From Aliikangiella coralliicola (GTDB taxonomy: Bacteria > Pseudomonadota > Gammaproteobacteria > Enterobacterales > Kangiellaceae), in NCBI RefSeq assembly GCF_007004725.1, contig NZ_ML660162.1:620001-684000 (forward strand): 64,000 nt of DNA. The letters are read 5' to 3'. Position numbers and translations under genes: made by a program. This document shows positions 27,931-36,670 of this stretch, one piece after another. Numbering within the stretch: position 1 is the stretch's first letter; every line of letters starts with the position of its first letter. The notes under the pieces were generated by a model, which searched no databases, was not told the DNA's origin, and saw only the letters and a list, made by a program, of their open reading frames with translations.

Positions 27931-28815
27931 TTAAAGCTTTTGGCCCCAATTCAACTTACTGCGAAGAACTTCAAAGTAGTCATAATCCAATGGATGCACT
28001 AGACGCATCTCAATCGGATATTGCTTAATTTGTATGCGGTCGCCCGGCGCCAGGGAAATAATCTCCTGACCATCGCAGCTGAGTTGTGGGCTGTGAGGGT
28101 TGGCTTCAGAAATGACCAGATCAATAATACGTTGCCTGTTAACGGTGATTGGTCTGCTGGTCAGAGTATGAGGGCACATGGGAACCAGCACCACTGAATC
28201 TGTCTCGGGGGCCATAATAGGTCCGCCGCCGGATAATGAATAAGCGGTTGAGCCGGTTGGGGTTGAAACAATTAGACCGTCTGAGCGCTGACTGTAAACA
28301 AACTGTCTGTCCATATAAAGCTCAAATGAAATCATTCGCGCTATTTCACCAGGATATAGGACAACGTCATTAACCGCGCAAGAAGAGCCGATGATTTGAT
28401 CTTTTCGGTAGACTTCAGCGTGGAGTAAAAAGCGATTCTCCAGCGTATATTCACCGTCAAGTATGGGGGGAACGCGGGTTTCCAGCTCTGTTGGTCGAAT
28501 ATCTGTGAGAAACCCTAAGTGACCGCGATTAATCCCTAATAAAGGAACCTGACTGTTGACTAGTTCCCGCGCTGTTTTCAACATACTGCCGTCACCACCG
28601 ACAACAATGACCAACTCGCATAAGTTACCCAATTCCTTAAAGCCGACAAGCTCGACATCATTGGCATTGACAAATTCGTGGTTTCGTTCAGGGACAAAAA
28701 CCCGCTTACCGGCTTTGAGTAATTGATTGCACAACAAACTCACGGTTTCCATAGCGGCCTTACTGCCTGGCTTACCGGTTATTCCGATTTTGTTAAATGC
28801 TTTTGAATTTGGCAT
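27931..28815 (-). CDS. nadK: NAD kinase
   Basis: NadK phosphorylates NAD to NADP. The 294-aa protein has the catalytic GGDGSMLKTARE motif (GGDG with the essential Asp), GINRGHLGFLTDI, the substrate loop NDVVLYPGE, and the highly conserved DGLIVSTPTGSTAYSLSGGGPI. All key residues are intact. It is divergent from hrcA, with a 184-bp shared upstream region. The order recN-nadK-(hrcA)-grpE is classical. Confidence 0.97.
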   Translation of the reverse strand: MPNSKAFNKIGITGKPGSKAAMETVSLLCNQLLKAGKRVFVPERNHEFVNANDVELVGFKELGNLCELVIVVGGDGSMLKTARELVNSQVPLLGINRGHLGFLTDIRPTELETRVPPILDGEYTLENRFLLHAEVYRKDQIIGSSCAVNDVVLYPGEIARMISFELYMDRQFVYSQRSDGLIVSTPTGSTAYSLSGGGPIMAPETDSVVLVPMCPHTLTSRPITVNRQRIIDLVISEANPHSPQLSCDGQEIISLAPGDRIQIKQYPIEMRLVHPLDYDYFEVLRSKLNWGQKL

Positions 28816-28999
28816 CTTGGATACTCGTGGACTTGAAATTTCCGCCCAAAGGTCTCATATTGTTCTAGTGTGTTTATCATCGGTTGTTTTTTGTTAATTA
28901 TCAAGATGCTAGCGAATTTAATCGTTTTTCGTCTAACCCTTAGCGGGCCCCAGGTCGCGCAATTAGTAACAGAACGAAGCCTATAACTAAGAGTTGTTT

Positions 29000-30046
29000 A
29001 TGAAAAATCGTGACCTGATATTGATGAAATCTCTGATTGAATCTTACGTTCGAGAAGGTCATCCTGTTGGTTCCAAGGCACTATTACGTTCTTCACACCT
29101 TTCAGTAAGCACAGCAACTATTCGTAATGTTATGGCTGATCTGGAACGACAGGGATTATTGCTGTCGCCCCATACTTCTGCCGGTAGAATACCCACAACG
29201 CAAGGCTTAAGGATATTCGTCGACCAGCTGGTTCAAGTGAAAAGTTTGGGTGACGATACGATGGAGCATCTAAAACATTCACTCAATCCCGGTCAGGAAA
29301 CCAACACTATTTTAGGGAATGCGTCTTCTGTGTTATCTGAAATGACACGAATGGCCAGCTTGGTGCAAATACCCAGTAAACCTTTTCAAAAACTGGAACA
29401 TATCGACTTTGTGCCTTTGTCCGATAACCGTATATTGGTTGTACTCGTGCTTCAAAATGAAGAAATTCAAAATCGCGTTATTCGGGTTGAACGTGGTTAC
29501 AGCCGTGAAGAACTCAGCGTGATGGCTAATTTCCTTAACCATCACATTGCCGGCAAAGACTTAAATACTGCGCGAGAAAACTTGTTACAGCAGATGATTA
29601 ACGAACAACGGCAGTTGGATGAGCTAACTCGGCAAGCGATTAAATTGGCAGAGCAAGGGTTGGAAACAGAAAGTGGCGCGGAAAATAAAGGGTCCGGATT
29701 TCATTTTTCCGGCCAGACTAACCTTGTATCGATGGCCACCCATGGGCAATTGGAAAACCTGGAACGAATTTTCCAGGCGTTTAAGCAAAAGCAGCAGATA
29801 TTGAGTATTTTAGAGCGCTCCCTGGTGGCTGATGGTGTCAAAATCTTTATTGGTGAAGAAAGTGGTAATCAAAACTTGCATGATTGTAGTATCGTTACTG
29901 CCCCTTATAAGCTGAATGGTGAATCTATCGGCGTTCTGGCGGTAGTTGGGCCAACGAGAATGCGTTATGACAAGGTCATTCCCATCGTTGATGTGACTGC
30001 TAAGTTGCTTTCAAATGCCCTGACAATGAAATCTTCCGTGGAATAA
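29000..30046 (+). CDS. hrcA: Heat-inducible transcription repressor HrcA
   Basis: HrcA is a dimeric repressor that binds the CIRCE operator of chaperone genes and is refolded by GroEL. The N-terminal winged helix (about 1-75: LIESYVREGHPVGSKALLRSSHLSVSTATIRNVMADLERQGLL...HTSAGRIPT) is followed by the GAF-like and dimerisation domains, with ERSLVADGVKIFIGEES and IGVLAVVGPTRMRYDKVIPIVD. I use the ATG rather than the TTG two codons upstream, since CTAAGAG sits 7 nt before it. 348 aa is normal. HrcA is uncommon in enteric bacteria but occurs in several marine gammaproteobacteria. I see no CIRCE in this window, so its target (probably groESL) is elsewhere. Confidence 0.96.
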   Translation: MKNRDLILMKSLIESYVREGHPVGSKALLRSSHLSVSTATIRNVMADLERQGLLLSPHTSAGRIPTTQGLRIFVDQLVQVKSLGDDTMEHLKHSLNPGQETNTILGNASSVLSEMTRMASLVQIPSKPFQKLEHIDFVPLSDNRILVVLVLQNEEIQNRVIRVERGYSREELSVMANFLNHHIAGKDLNTARENLLQQMINEQRQLDELTRQAIKLAEQGLETESGAENKGSGFHFSGQTNLVSMATHGQLENLERIFQAFKQKQQILSILERSLVADGVKIFIGEESGNQNLHDCSIVTAPYKLNGESIGVLAVVGPTRMRYDKVIPIVDVTAKLLSNALTMKSSVE

Positions 30047-30079
30047 ATCCAAATTTTTTCCTGATCTATCGAAAATTGG

Positions 30080-30107
30080 CTTGAATATAGCCAACTCGCC
30101 CCCATAT
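30080..30107 (+). promoter_or_regulatory. Sigma-32 (RpoH) promoter of grpE
   Basis: CTTGAAT (30080-30086), a 13-bp spacer and CCCCATAT (30100-30107) match the RpoH consensus CTTGAAA-N13-15-CCCCATNT at nearly every position. It lies 78 bp upstream of the grpE ATG. Confidence 0.88.
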
Positions 30108-30184
30108 TTTCACCATCTAATTTTTGGACTTACTAATAAATCTGGGACGAACAGATCGTTCTTTTTGGCTTAGGAGCTGTATCA

Positions 30185-30766
30185 ATGAGTAATAATGAGG
30201 ATCTTCAAACACCTGATGAGCAGGTCGAAGAGGTGACCGAGCAAGCGGAGAAAGACCAGACTTTTGAGGAGAAGGTTGAGAGCTTAACCGCTGAACTAAA
30301 TAAAGCGTTAGAAGAAGTCGCGACACATAAAGACGTTGCTATTCGTGCAAAAGCAGAATCGGAAAACATCCGTCGTCGCGCAGAAAGAGAAGTCAGCAAC
30401 GCGAGTAAATTTGCACTCGAAAGATTTGCCAAAGAAATACTGGCTGTTGTTGATAGTTTGGAAAAGGCACTTGAGCATCCGGTTGAAAATGATGCGCAGG
30501 CTGCTATGCACCAAGGTATCGAGCTAACGCATAAATTATTAATTGATACTTTGAATAAGTTTTCCATTGAGCAAATCTCTCCGCTAGGCGATGCATTTGA
30601 TCCCGGCTTACACGAAGCTATGGTTATGCAGGAAAGCGATGAGCACGAACCAAATAGCGTTATGCAAGTGATTCAGATGGGCTATTCTTTGAATGGGCGA
30701 TTGATTCGTCCTGCAAGGGTGATAGTGGCGAAAGGTAAGGCGCCGGAAATCGATCAAAAAGCGTAA
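30185..30766 (+). CDS. grpE: Nucleotide exchange factor GrpE
   Basis: GrpE releases ADP from DnaK. The 193-aa protein has an acidic disordered N terminus (1-35), a long dimerising coiled coil (about 38-90) with RAKAESENIRRRAEREVSNASKFALERFAKEILAVVDSLEKAL, a four-helix part, and the beta-domain with FDPGLHEAMVMQES, NSVMQVIQMGYSLNGRLIRPARVIVAKG. It has its own sigma-32 promoter and is followed by dnaK, which has a second one. Confidence 0.97.
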   Translation: MSNNEDLQTPDEQVEEVTEQAEKDQTFEEKVESLTAELNKALEEVATHKDVAIRAKAESENIRRRAEREVSNASKFALERFAKEILAVVDSLEKALEHPVENDAQAAMHQGIELTHKLLIDTLNKFSIEQISPLGDAFDPGLHEAMVMQESDEHEPNSVMQVIQMGYSLNGRLIRPARVIVAKGKAPEIDQKA

Positions 30767-30772
30767 AAAAAC

Positions 30773-30800
30773 CTTGAATTAGCAAATAGTGCCCCCAGAT
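30773..30800 (+). promoter_or_regulatory. Sigma-32 (RpoH) promoter of dnaK
   Basis: CTTGAAT (30773-30779), a 13-bp spacer and CCCCAGAT (30793-30800). It repeats the spacing and -35 element of the grpE promoter. It lies 88 bp before the dnaK ATG and starts 7 bp after the grpE stop, so dnaK can be induced separately. Confidence 0.85.
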
Positions 30801-30888
30801 AAAGGGCATCTGAAGATTTAATGAAGTTTGTTTTCGGTTTTGCTTTACAACGACTAGCGAATCAAAACAAAAATGTTGGAGAAATAAC

Positions 30889-32838
30889 ATGGGTAAAATT
30901 ATTGGAATCGATTTGGGGACAACCAACTCTTGCGTGGCTGTTCTTGATGGAAAAGATACAAGAGTCATTGAAAATGCAGAAGGTGCGCGCACAACGCCTT
31001 CAATCGTTGCTTATACTGACGAAGGTGAAATCCTGGTCGGTCAATCTGCCAAGCGACAAGCGGTTACTAACCCTAACAATACATTGTTTGCGATCAAGCG
31101 ATTAATTGGTCGTCAATTCAAAGATGATGTCGTCCAAAAAGACATCAAAATGGTTCCTTACACAATTTCTGCAGCAGATAACGGTGATGCCTGGGTTGAA
31201 GCGAAAGGCGAAAAAATTGCACCACCACAAGTTAGCGCAGAAGTTTTAAAGAAAATGAAGAAAACTGCTGAAGACTTTTTGGGTGAAACTATCACCGAAG
31301 CAGTTATCACTGTTCCTGCATATTTTAACGATTCACAGCGTCAAGCGACTAAAGATGCCGGTCGTATCGCGGGTTTGGAAGTTAAGAGAATTATTAACGA
31401 GCCGACAGCCGCTGCACTTGCTTATGGTTTAGATAAAGGGAAGGGCGACAAAACAATCGCTGTTTATGATTTAGGTGGCGGTACATTCGATATTTCGGTT
31501 ATTGAAATTGCAGAAGTAGAAGGTGAGCACACTTTTGAAGTATTGGCGACCAATGGAGATACTTTCCTTGGTGGTGAAGATTTCGATATGCGCGTCATTG
31601 AGTATTTGGCAGATGAATTTAAGAAAGAAAGCGGTATTGATTTACACAATGACCCGCTTGCATTACAGCGTTTGAAAGAAGCGGGCGAAAAAGCGAAAGT
31701 TGAGTTGTCTTCAAGTCAACAAACTGATGTTAACTTGCCATATATCACTGCAGATGCGTCTGGTCCTAAACATTTAAATGTTAAGTTGACTCGCGCCAAA
31801 TTAGAGTCATTGGTTGATGACCTGATTGAGCGTTCAATGGAGCCAGTTAAAACTGCAATCAAAGACGCAGGCTTGAATGTTTCTGATATTGACGATGTTA
31901 TCCTGGTTGGTGGTCAAACGCGGATGCCTAAAGTACAAGAAGCGGTTACCGGTTTCTTTGGAAAAGAGCCTCGTAAAGATGTGAACCCAGACGAAGCGGT
32001 TGCAATGGGTGCTTCTATTCAAGGTGCTGTTTTGGCAGGTGATGTGACTGACGTACTATTGTTAGATGTTACGCCACTATCTCTTGGTATTGAAACCATG
32101 GGTGGTGTGATGACTAACCTGATTGATAAAAACACTACTATCCCAACCAAAGCGAATCAGGTGTTCTCTACTGCGGAAGACAATCAAACTGCGGTAACCG
32201 TGCATGTGTTGCAAGGTGAGCGTAAGATGGCTGGACAAAATAAGTCATTAGGTAAGTTTGATCTTTCTGACATTCCACCTGCGCCACGTGGTATGCCGCA
32301 AATTGAAGTTATCTTTGATATTGATGCGAACGGTATTCTTAACGTGTCAGCTAAAGATAAAGCGACGGGTAAAGAACAATCTATCGTGATTAAAGCTTCT
32401 TCTGGTTTGTCTGATGATGAAATCGAGCAAATGGTTCGTGACGCCGAAGCGCATGCTGAAGAAGATAAGAAATTCCAGGAATTAGTCGAAGTTCGTAACA
32501 AAGCCGATGGCTTGATTCACGCGACTAAGAAAACGATGGAAGATGAAAAAGTCACTTTTGAAGATGGCGAAAAAGAAGCGATTGAAGCAGCGATCAAAGA
32601 TCTTGAAGACGTTATCAAGAGCGATGACATGGCTGCGATTGAAGCCAAAATTGAAGCACTAACCAAAGCCTCACAAAAAATGGCTGAGAGAATGTATGCC
32701 CAGGCGCAAGCTGAAGCACAACAAGCTCAACCTGAAGCAGGTGCCGGTGCAGAAGGTGGTGACACAGCAAGTGATAACGCTAATGATGATGTTGTTGATG
32801 CTGAATTTGAAGAAGTTAAAGACGACGATAAGAAGTAA
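30889..32838 (+). CDS. dnaK: Hsp70 chaperone DnaK
   Basis: DnaK is the ATP-dependent Hsp70 chaperone. The 649-aa protein has [15 protein letters not shown] (phosphate 1), [57 protein letters not shown] (phosphate 2) and [14 protein letters not shown] (adenosine). The linker [19 protein letters not shown] leads to the substrate-binding domain (about 393-505) and the helical lid. The C terminus is the usual Ala/Gln/Gly-rich tail followed by the acidic [14 protein letters not shown]. Its ribosome site is GGAGAAATAAC before ATG. Confidence 0.99.
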   Translation: MGKIIGIDLGTTNSCVAVLDGKDTRVIENAEGARTTPSIVAYTDEGEILVGQSAKRQAVTNPNNTLFAIKRLIGRQFKDDVVQKDIKMVPYTISAADNGDAWVEAKGEKIAPPQVSAEVLKKMKKTAEDFLGETITEAVITVPAYFNDSQRQATKDAGRIAGLEVKRIINEPTAAALAYGLDKGKGDKTIAVYDLGGGTFDISVIEIAEVEGEHTFEVLATNGDTFLGGEDFDMRVIEYLADEFKKESGIDLHNDPLALQRLKEAGEKAKVELSSSQQTDVNLPYITADASGPKHLNVKLTRAKLESLVDDLIERSMEPVKTAIKDAGLNVSDIDDVILVGGQTRMPKVQEAVTGFFGKEPRKDVNPDEAVAMGASIQGAVLAGDVTDVLLLDVTPLSLGIETMGGVMTNLIDKNTTIPTKANQVFSTAEDNQTAVTVHVLQGERKMAGQNKSLGKFDLSDIPPAPRGMPQIEVIFDIDANGILNVSAKDKATGKEQSIVIKASSGLSDDEIEQMVRDAEAHAEEDKKFQELVEVRNKADGLIHATKKTMEDEKVTFEDGEKEAIEAAIKDLEDVIKSDDMAAIEAKIEALTKASQKMAERMYAQAQAEAQQAQPEAGAGAEGGDTASDNANDDVVDAEFEEVKDDDKK

Positions 32839-32884
32839 TCGTTAACAGGCATTATTTGTCTGATTATTTAACTTGGTTGTTGTT

Positions 32885-32904
32885 GCGCGGGGGACACCCC
32901 GCGC
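32885..32904 (+). promoter_or_regulatory. GC-rich hairpin between dnaK and dnaJ
   Basis: An 8-bp perfect stem GCGCGGGG/CCCCGCGC with a GACA loop and no T-run follows. It is likely an mRNA processing or stabilising hairpin, or a partial attenuator, that adjusts the DnaK:DnaJ ratio, not a full terminator. Confidence 0.6.
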
Positions 32905-32941
32905 AGCTGATCTAAAAAGTTAACTATTGGTATTCCGTAAG

Positions 32942-34078
32942 ATGTCAAAAAGAGATTACTATGAGGTTTTAAGCGTTAGTAAAGACGCTAATGAGCAGGA
33001 GCTTAAAAAAGCTTATCGGCGTTTGGCAATGAAATATCATCCTGACCGAAACCCTGACTCAACAGAAGCCGAAGAAAAATTTAAAGAAGCCAAGGAAGCT
33101 TACGAAGTTTTAAACGACTCGCAAAAGCGACAAGCTTATGACCAATTTGGTCATGCCGGCGTTGATCCCAGCCAGGGAGGATTTCATGGCCAAGGCGGCG
33201 CAGATAGCTTCAGTGATATATTTGGTGATGTATTTGGTGACATCTTTGGTGGAGGTCGTCGTGGTGGCGGACGTCAAAGACAAAGACGTGGTGCTGATCT
33301 TCAATATAATCTGGAGTTATCACTAGAAGATGCGGTAAAAGGCATTAAGAAATCGATAAAGATTCCTACCTACGTTAATTGTGACACTTGCGATGGTAGC
33401 GGTGCGAAAAAAGGAACAGCACCTACGACTTGTGGAACCTGTAAAGGTGCCGGTCAGGTAAGAATGCAGCAAGGTTTCTTTTCTGTTCAGCAAACCTGTC
33501 CAACTTGCCATGGTCAAGGGACAGTTGTTTCTGATCCATGTGGTGCTTGTTCTGGGCAAGGTCGGGTTAGAAAAGAAAAAACGCTATCTGTCAAAATTCC
33601 TGCTGGCGTTGATACTGGTGACCGAATTCGGTTAACGGGTGAAGGTGAAGCTGGTGGCCCTGGCGCCATCGCTGGTGACCTCTATGTACAGGTTCATGTT
33701 AAAGAGCATTCAATTTTTGTGCGCGATGGTGATAACTTGTACTGTGAAATGCCAATTAGCTTTGTGACTGCCTGCTTAGGTGGGGAGCTAGAAGTTCCCA
33801 CATTAGACGGTAAAGTGAAGCTAAAAATTCCAGAAGAAACTCAAACAGGTCGCATGTTCCGTCTCAGAGGCAAAGGCATTACGCCAATGCGTGGTGGAAT
33901 GCGTGGCGATTTACTATGTCGAGTGATTGTAGAGACGCCGGTTAAACTTAACAAAGAGCAGAAGAAAATGCTGCGAGACTTTGATGAGTATTTAGCTGGT
34001 AGTAAAAAACAACACAGTCCAAAATCCAGTAATTGGTGGGAAGGTGTTAAAAATTTCTGGGATGAAATGACTAATTGA
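32942..34078 (+). CDS. dnaJ: Hsp40 co-chaperone DnaJ
   Basis: DnaJ delivers clients to DnaK and stimulates its ATPase. The start is the ATG of [13 protein letters not shown], the universal DnaJ beginning, not an in-frame TTG 15 bp upstream. The J domain has the HPD motif (YHPDRNPDS). Next come a G/F region ([27 protein letters not shown]), four CxxCxGxG-type zinc repeats ([32 protein letters not shown]) and the C-terminal client domains. 378 aa is normal. It completes the grpE-dnaK-dnaJ cluster. Confidence 0.98.
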   Translation: MSKRDYYEVLSVSKDANEQELKKAYRRLAMKYHPDRNPDSTEAEEKFKEAKEAYEVLNDSQKRQAYDQFGHAGVDPSQGGFHGQGGADSFSDIFGDVFGDIFGGGRRGGGRQRQRRGADLQYNLELSLEDAVKGIKKSIKIPTYVNCDTCDGSGAKKGTAPTTCGTCKGAGQVRMQQGFFSVQQTCPTCHGQGTVVSDPCGACSGQGRVRKEKTLSVKIPAGVDTGDRIRLTGEGEAGGPGAIAGDLYVQVHVKEHSIFVRDGDNLYCEMPISFVTACLGGELEVPTLDGKVKLKIPEETQTGRMFRLRGKGITPMRGGMRGDLLCRVIVETPVKLNKEQKKMLRDFDEYLAGSKKQHSPKSSNWWEGVKNFWDEMTN

Positions 34079-34134
34079 TTGAGTTGGCATTAACAAAAAA
34101 TACTATATATCTAGAATTTTTCCCTGAGAAGATT

Positions 34135-34166
34135 AAAAAAGGTAGCTCAATTGCTACCTTTTTTAT
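34135..34166. terminator. Strong bidirectional terminator after dnaJ
   Basis: The 12-bp stem AAAAAAGGTAGC/GCTACCTTTTTT with a TCAATT loop lies between the convergent dnaJ and TPR-kinase genes. It marks the end of the heat-shock cluster. Confidence 0.9.
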
Positions 34167-34210
34167 TGCGTCGAATTTGGTTGAACTAAAGTGCAAAATT
34201 GGATTGGGGG

Positions 34211-36103
34211 TTATGCTGAAATTGTCTCGGTTTTTTTGACCGGAAATTCGATACTGACTGTTGTTCCAATGCCAAGCTCTGATTGCAGATCGATTGAACC
34301 GTTCATATTTGATATTAGTTCGCGGCTGATTGCTAAGCCCAATCCTGAACCGGTATGACTGCGATTGTCATTTGGATTAACCTGTTCGAAGCCTTCAAAA
34401 ATTCGTTCGATTTTATCTGCGGGGATCCCCACTCCAGTGTCACTCACGCTAATGCGAACATTATCATCTAGCATTGCATAGCGGATTCTAATGCTTCCAT
34501 TTTCAGTAAATTTCGCAGCATTTCCAATTAGGTTAAATAACAATTGTTGGACGCGTTTTTTATCGTGATGAATAGTTAGTGAATCATCTTGCGCATCAAA
34601 ATCAAAACTAACTTCAGGACCGTTGGTTAATGATTCGCAAAGTTTGATCACTTCATTAATAACCGAAATGAGATCAAAGTCGCTGTACTTAAATGGCATT
34701 TTTCGATTTTTGAGCCTGGCTAAATCGAGAATGTCGTCGACGGTCTCTGACAGTTGGGTTCCGCTTTTTCCGATTAGTCTCACCGACTCTAATATTTCTG
34801 GATCAAGATTATCGCCATGTTCAGTTTCAATAATATCTGATAAACCGATAATTCCATTAAGTGGCGTTCTTAATTCGTGTGATGTGTTGGTTAATATCCT
34901 ATCTTTTAATTTATCTAATTCTTTTAGCTCGTTGTTAACTTGTATCTGTTGTTCAATTTGTTTTTTACTTGAGTGGCGGTAAAATCCGAAAATTATTAGC
35001 AAAGATAGTGAAATCAGACCTGCGGTCCAAATTACCTGAATCTGTTCTTGGGTTTCTAATTCTAACTGGGCAATTTTTGTTTCTTGTTCGCTTTGTTTTA
35101 GGCGTTCTTGGGTCTCGTAGACTTGGCGATCTACTTTAGTAACTTCTGCGAGTAATTGAACTTTCTCGCCAGTGATTACCTGATTCATTTCATAGGTTTT
35201 TCTACTATGTTTTAATGCTAAATCAAACTGACCTGATTTTTCATAAATTTCGCTTAGAAGTTGGTGGTTCTGTAGTTCACTCGACTTCATTTTTAATTCA
35301 ACTGCAGATTTTATAGCGGTTAGTGAGTTTTTCTTTGCGTTATCTGTGTCGTTATTTTTGAAATGAAACTCAGCCATTTCAGTAAGGATTTGAACCTCCA
35401 GACCTTGAAAGTTATTTTGTTTAGCTATGAGTAGAGCATGTTCTAATGAGCGGATTGATTCAAAGTAATTTTGGTCGAGAGCAGCTATTGCTGCACGTCT
35501 CATCAAGACGTATACATCATAAAAAGGAAGCTTAAAACCCTCAAGCAACTTTCTAGCTAAATCATAATATTTATATGCTTTAGCTTTGTCATTTAGTTTT
35601 ATGTAAATATCCGATAAACCGATTAGTGTTGCAGCCTTAAGCTTTGTGTTATTTGTATTTTGTAGAAGCTCGTACTTTCTGACTTGGTAATTAAGTGCCT
35701 CAGTAAAGTTATCAAGTTTAAAATAAATTGCGGAAATATTTCCAAGCGCTCGATCTATACCCAGAGTGTCATTTTGATCTCGAGCGATTTTTAGGGACTC
35801 TCTATAAAGAGAGAGGGCCTGCTCAAAATTCCCTAAGTAATACAAATTCGATGCAATATTGCTGATAGCTCTTGCCAGCTCTCTTTGATCATCTTCCAAA
35901 AGTGCCATTCGCTTTGCGACATTGGACAACTTATAAGCTTGTTCGTATTCTCCCTTTACTAAATGAGCATAAGCAATTTCGTTGGTCTGTTTTGCGTTTT
36001 TTGAAGAGACGCCAACTTCGGATGAGTCGGCGGTTATAAACGCTACTCTACCGTATAGTACTAACAAAATAATAAGGAAAGCCGACTTTCTAATTAATAC
36101 CAT
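34211..36103 (-). CDS. TPR-domain sensor histidine kinase
   Basis: A 630-aa membrane kinase. A signal/anchor (about 7-25) is followed by a periplasmic tetratricopeptide array (about 40-300) with repeats such as AISNIASNLYYLGNFEQALSLYRESLKIA and AYKYYDLARKLLEGF. Next are a coiled coil (about 320-350), one membrane span (WTAGLISLSLLIIFGFY, about 354-370), the HisKA box NTSHELRTPLNGIIGLSD (His near 412) and the HATPase_c domain with NLIGNAAKFTENG, DTGVGIPADKIERIFEGF and HTGSGLGLAISREL. No receiver domain and no adjacent response regulator, so it is an orphan. It is AT-rich and lies 208 bp after the borosin precursor on the same strand, so partial co-transcription is possible. TPR arrays bind peptides, making a link to the peptide product imaginable but unproven. 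Confidence 0.88.
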   Translation of the reverse strand: MVLIRKSAFLIILLVLYGRVAFITADSSEVGVSSKNAKQTNEIAYAHLVKGEYEQAYKLSNVAKRMALLEDDQRELARAISNIASNLYYLGNFEQALSLYRESLKIARDQNDTLGIDRALGNISAIYFKLDNFTEALNYQVRKYELLQNTNNTKLKAATLIGLSDIYIKLNDKAKAYKYYDLARKLLEGFKLPFYDVYVLMRRAAIAALDQNYFESIRSLEHALLIAKQNNFQGLEVQILTEMAEFHFKNNDTDNAKKNSLTAIKSAVELKMKSSELQNHQLLSEIYEKSGQFDLALKHSRKTYEMNQVITGEKVQLLAEVTKVDRQVYETQERLKQSEQETKIAQLELETQEQIQVIWTAGLISLSLLIIFGFYRHSSKKQIEQQIQVNNELKELDKLKDRILTNTSHELRTPLNGIIGLSDIIETEHGDNLDPEILESVRLIGKSGTQLSETVDDILDLARLKNRKMPFKYSDFDLISVINEVIKLCESLTNGPEVSFDFDAQDDSLTIHHDKKRVQQLLFNLIGNAAKFTENGSIRIRYAMLDDNVRISVSDTGVGIPADKIERIFEGFEQVNPNDNRSHTGSGLGLAISRELISNMNGSIDLQSELGIGTTVSIEFPVKKTETISA

Positions 36104-36311
36104 TTGATTTATTTTTTGTGAATTGCACCAAGATATACCCCTAAATTTGTTAACTACAATAAATTTTGATGATAACTACCTTAATAGTTTCGTTGAAATC
36201 AAACATTCCCATTCATAGAATATAGTACACGCATAAGCAGGATTGCTAAAATAAAATTCTACAACCGGTTTAATAGTTAGAGAGAATTCGTTGACCGAAA
36301 GATCTGCTATC

Positions 36312-36533
36312 CTAGATAATCCACCCAGAAATAAAAGTACCTGAAGCTGGCGAATTTTTTTGACTTAAATAGCTGCCAATAGCTTCAAAATTTGAGTTGA
36401 TTACTAATTTTATTTCCTCTTGAGATACTCCGTATTTGGTCATTGATTGGATTTTATCTTGCTTATGAAATGCCATCAATTGAGGATTAACTGATAAATC
36501 TGAAAGATAGTTTTGTAAGTTATTTTCTAACAT
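36312..36533 (-). CDS. Split borosin precursor peptide (RiPP)
   Basis: A 73-aa protein that I interpret as the substrate of the adjacent alpha-N-methyltransferase. Residues about 4-54 form a helical leader: LQNYLSDLSVNPQLMAF, HKQDKIQSMTKYGVSQEEI and VINSNFEAIGSYL. This has the compact LigA-like pattern (NPQLMAFxxxD, GVSQEEI) of borosin-binding domains of split borosins. Residues 57-73 are a flexible tail, SQKNSPASGTFISGWII, the expected core, hydrophobic and beta-branched at its end, where backbone N-methylation would occur. The ATG has AAAGGAA at 7-nt spacing. It lies 137 bp after the methyltransferase, same strand. A short hypothetical of other function is the alternative; pairing with the enzyme makes the call strong. 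Confidence 0.8.
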   Translation of the reverse strand: MLENNLQNYLSDLSVNPQLMAFHKQDKIQSMTKYGVSQEEIKLVINSNFEAIGSYLSQKNSPASGTFISGWII

Positions 36534-36670
36534 ATTTATTTCCTTTGCGATAAATTAAAATCGATAGAGATAGCCTCTCTACCTCCTTTAAATAACGAGT
36601 TAATTCAGTTACAACCGGATTCAATTAAACTCGAGAAAAACTTATTAAATGTTGACAACCTTATTCACAA

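Noticed and set aside
28816-30184. CIRCE operator for hrcA or grpE
   Set aside because: No TTAGCACTC/GAGTGCTAA arms found; the sigma-32 promoter explains grpE control.
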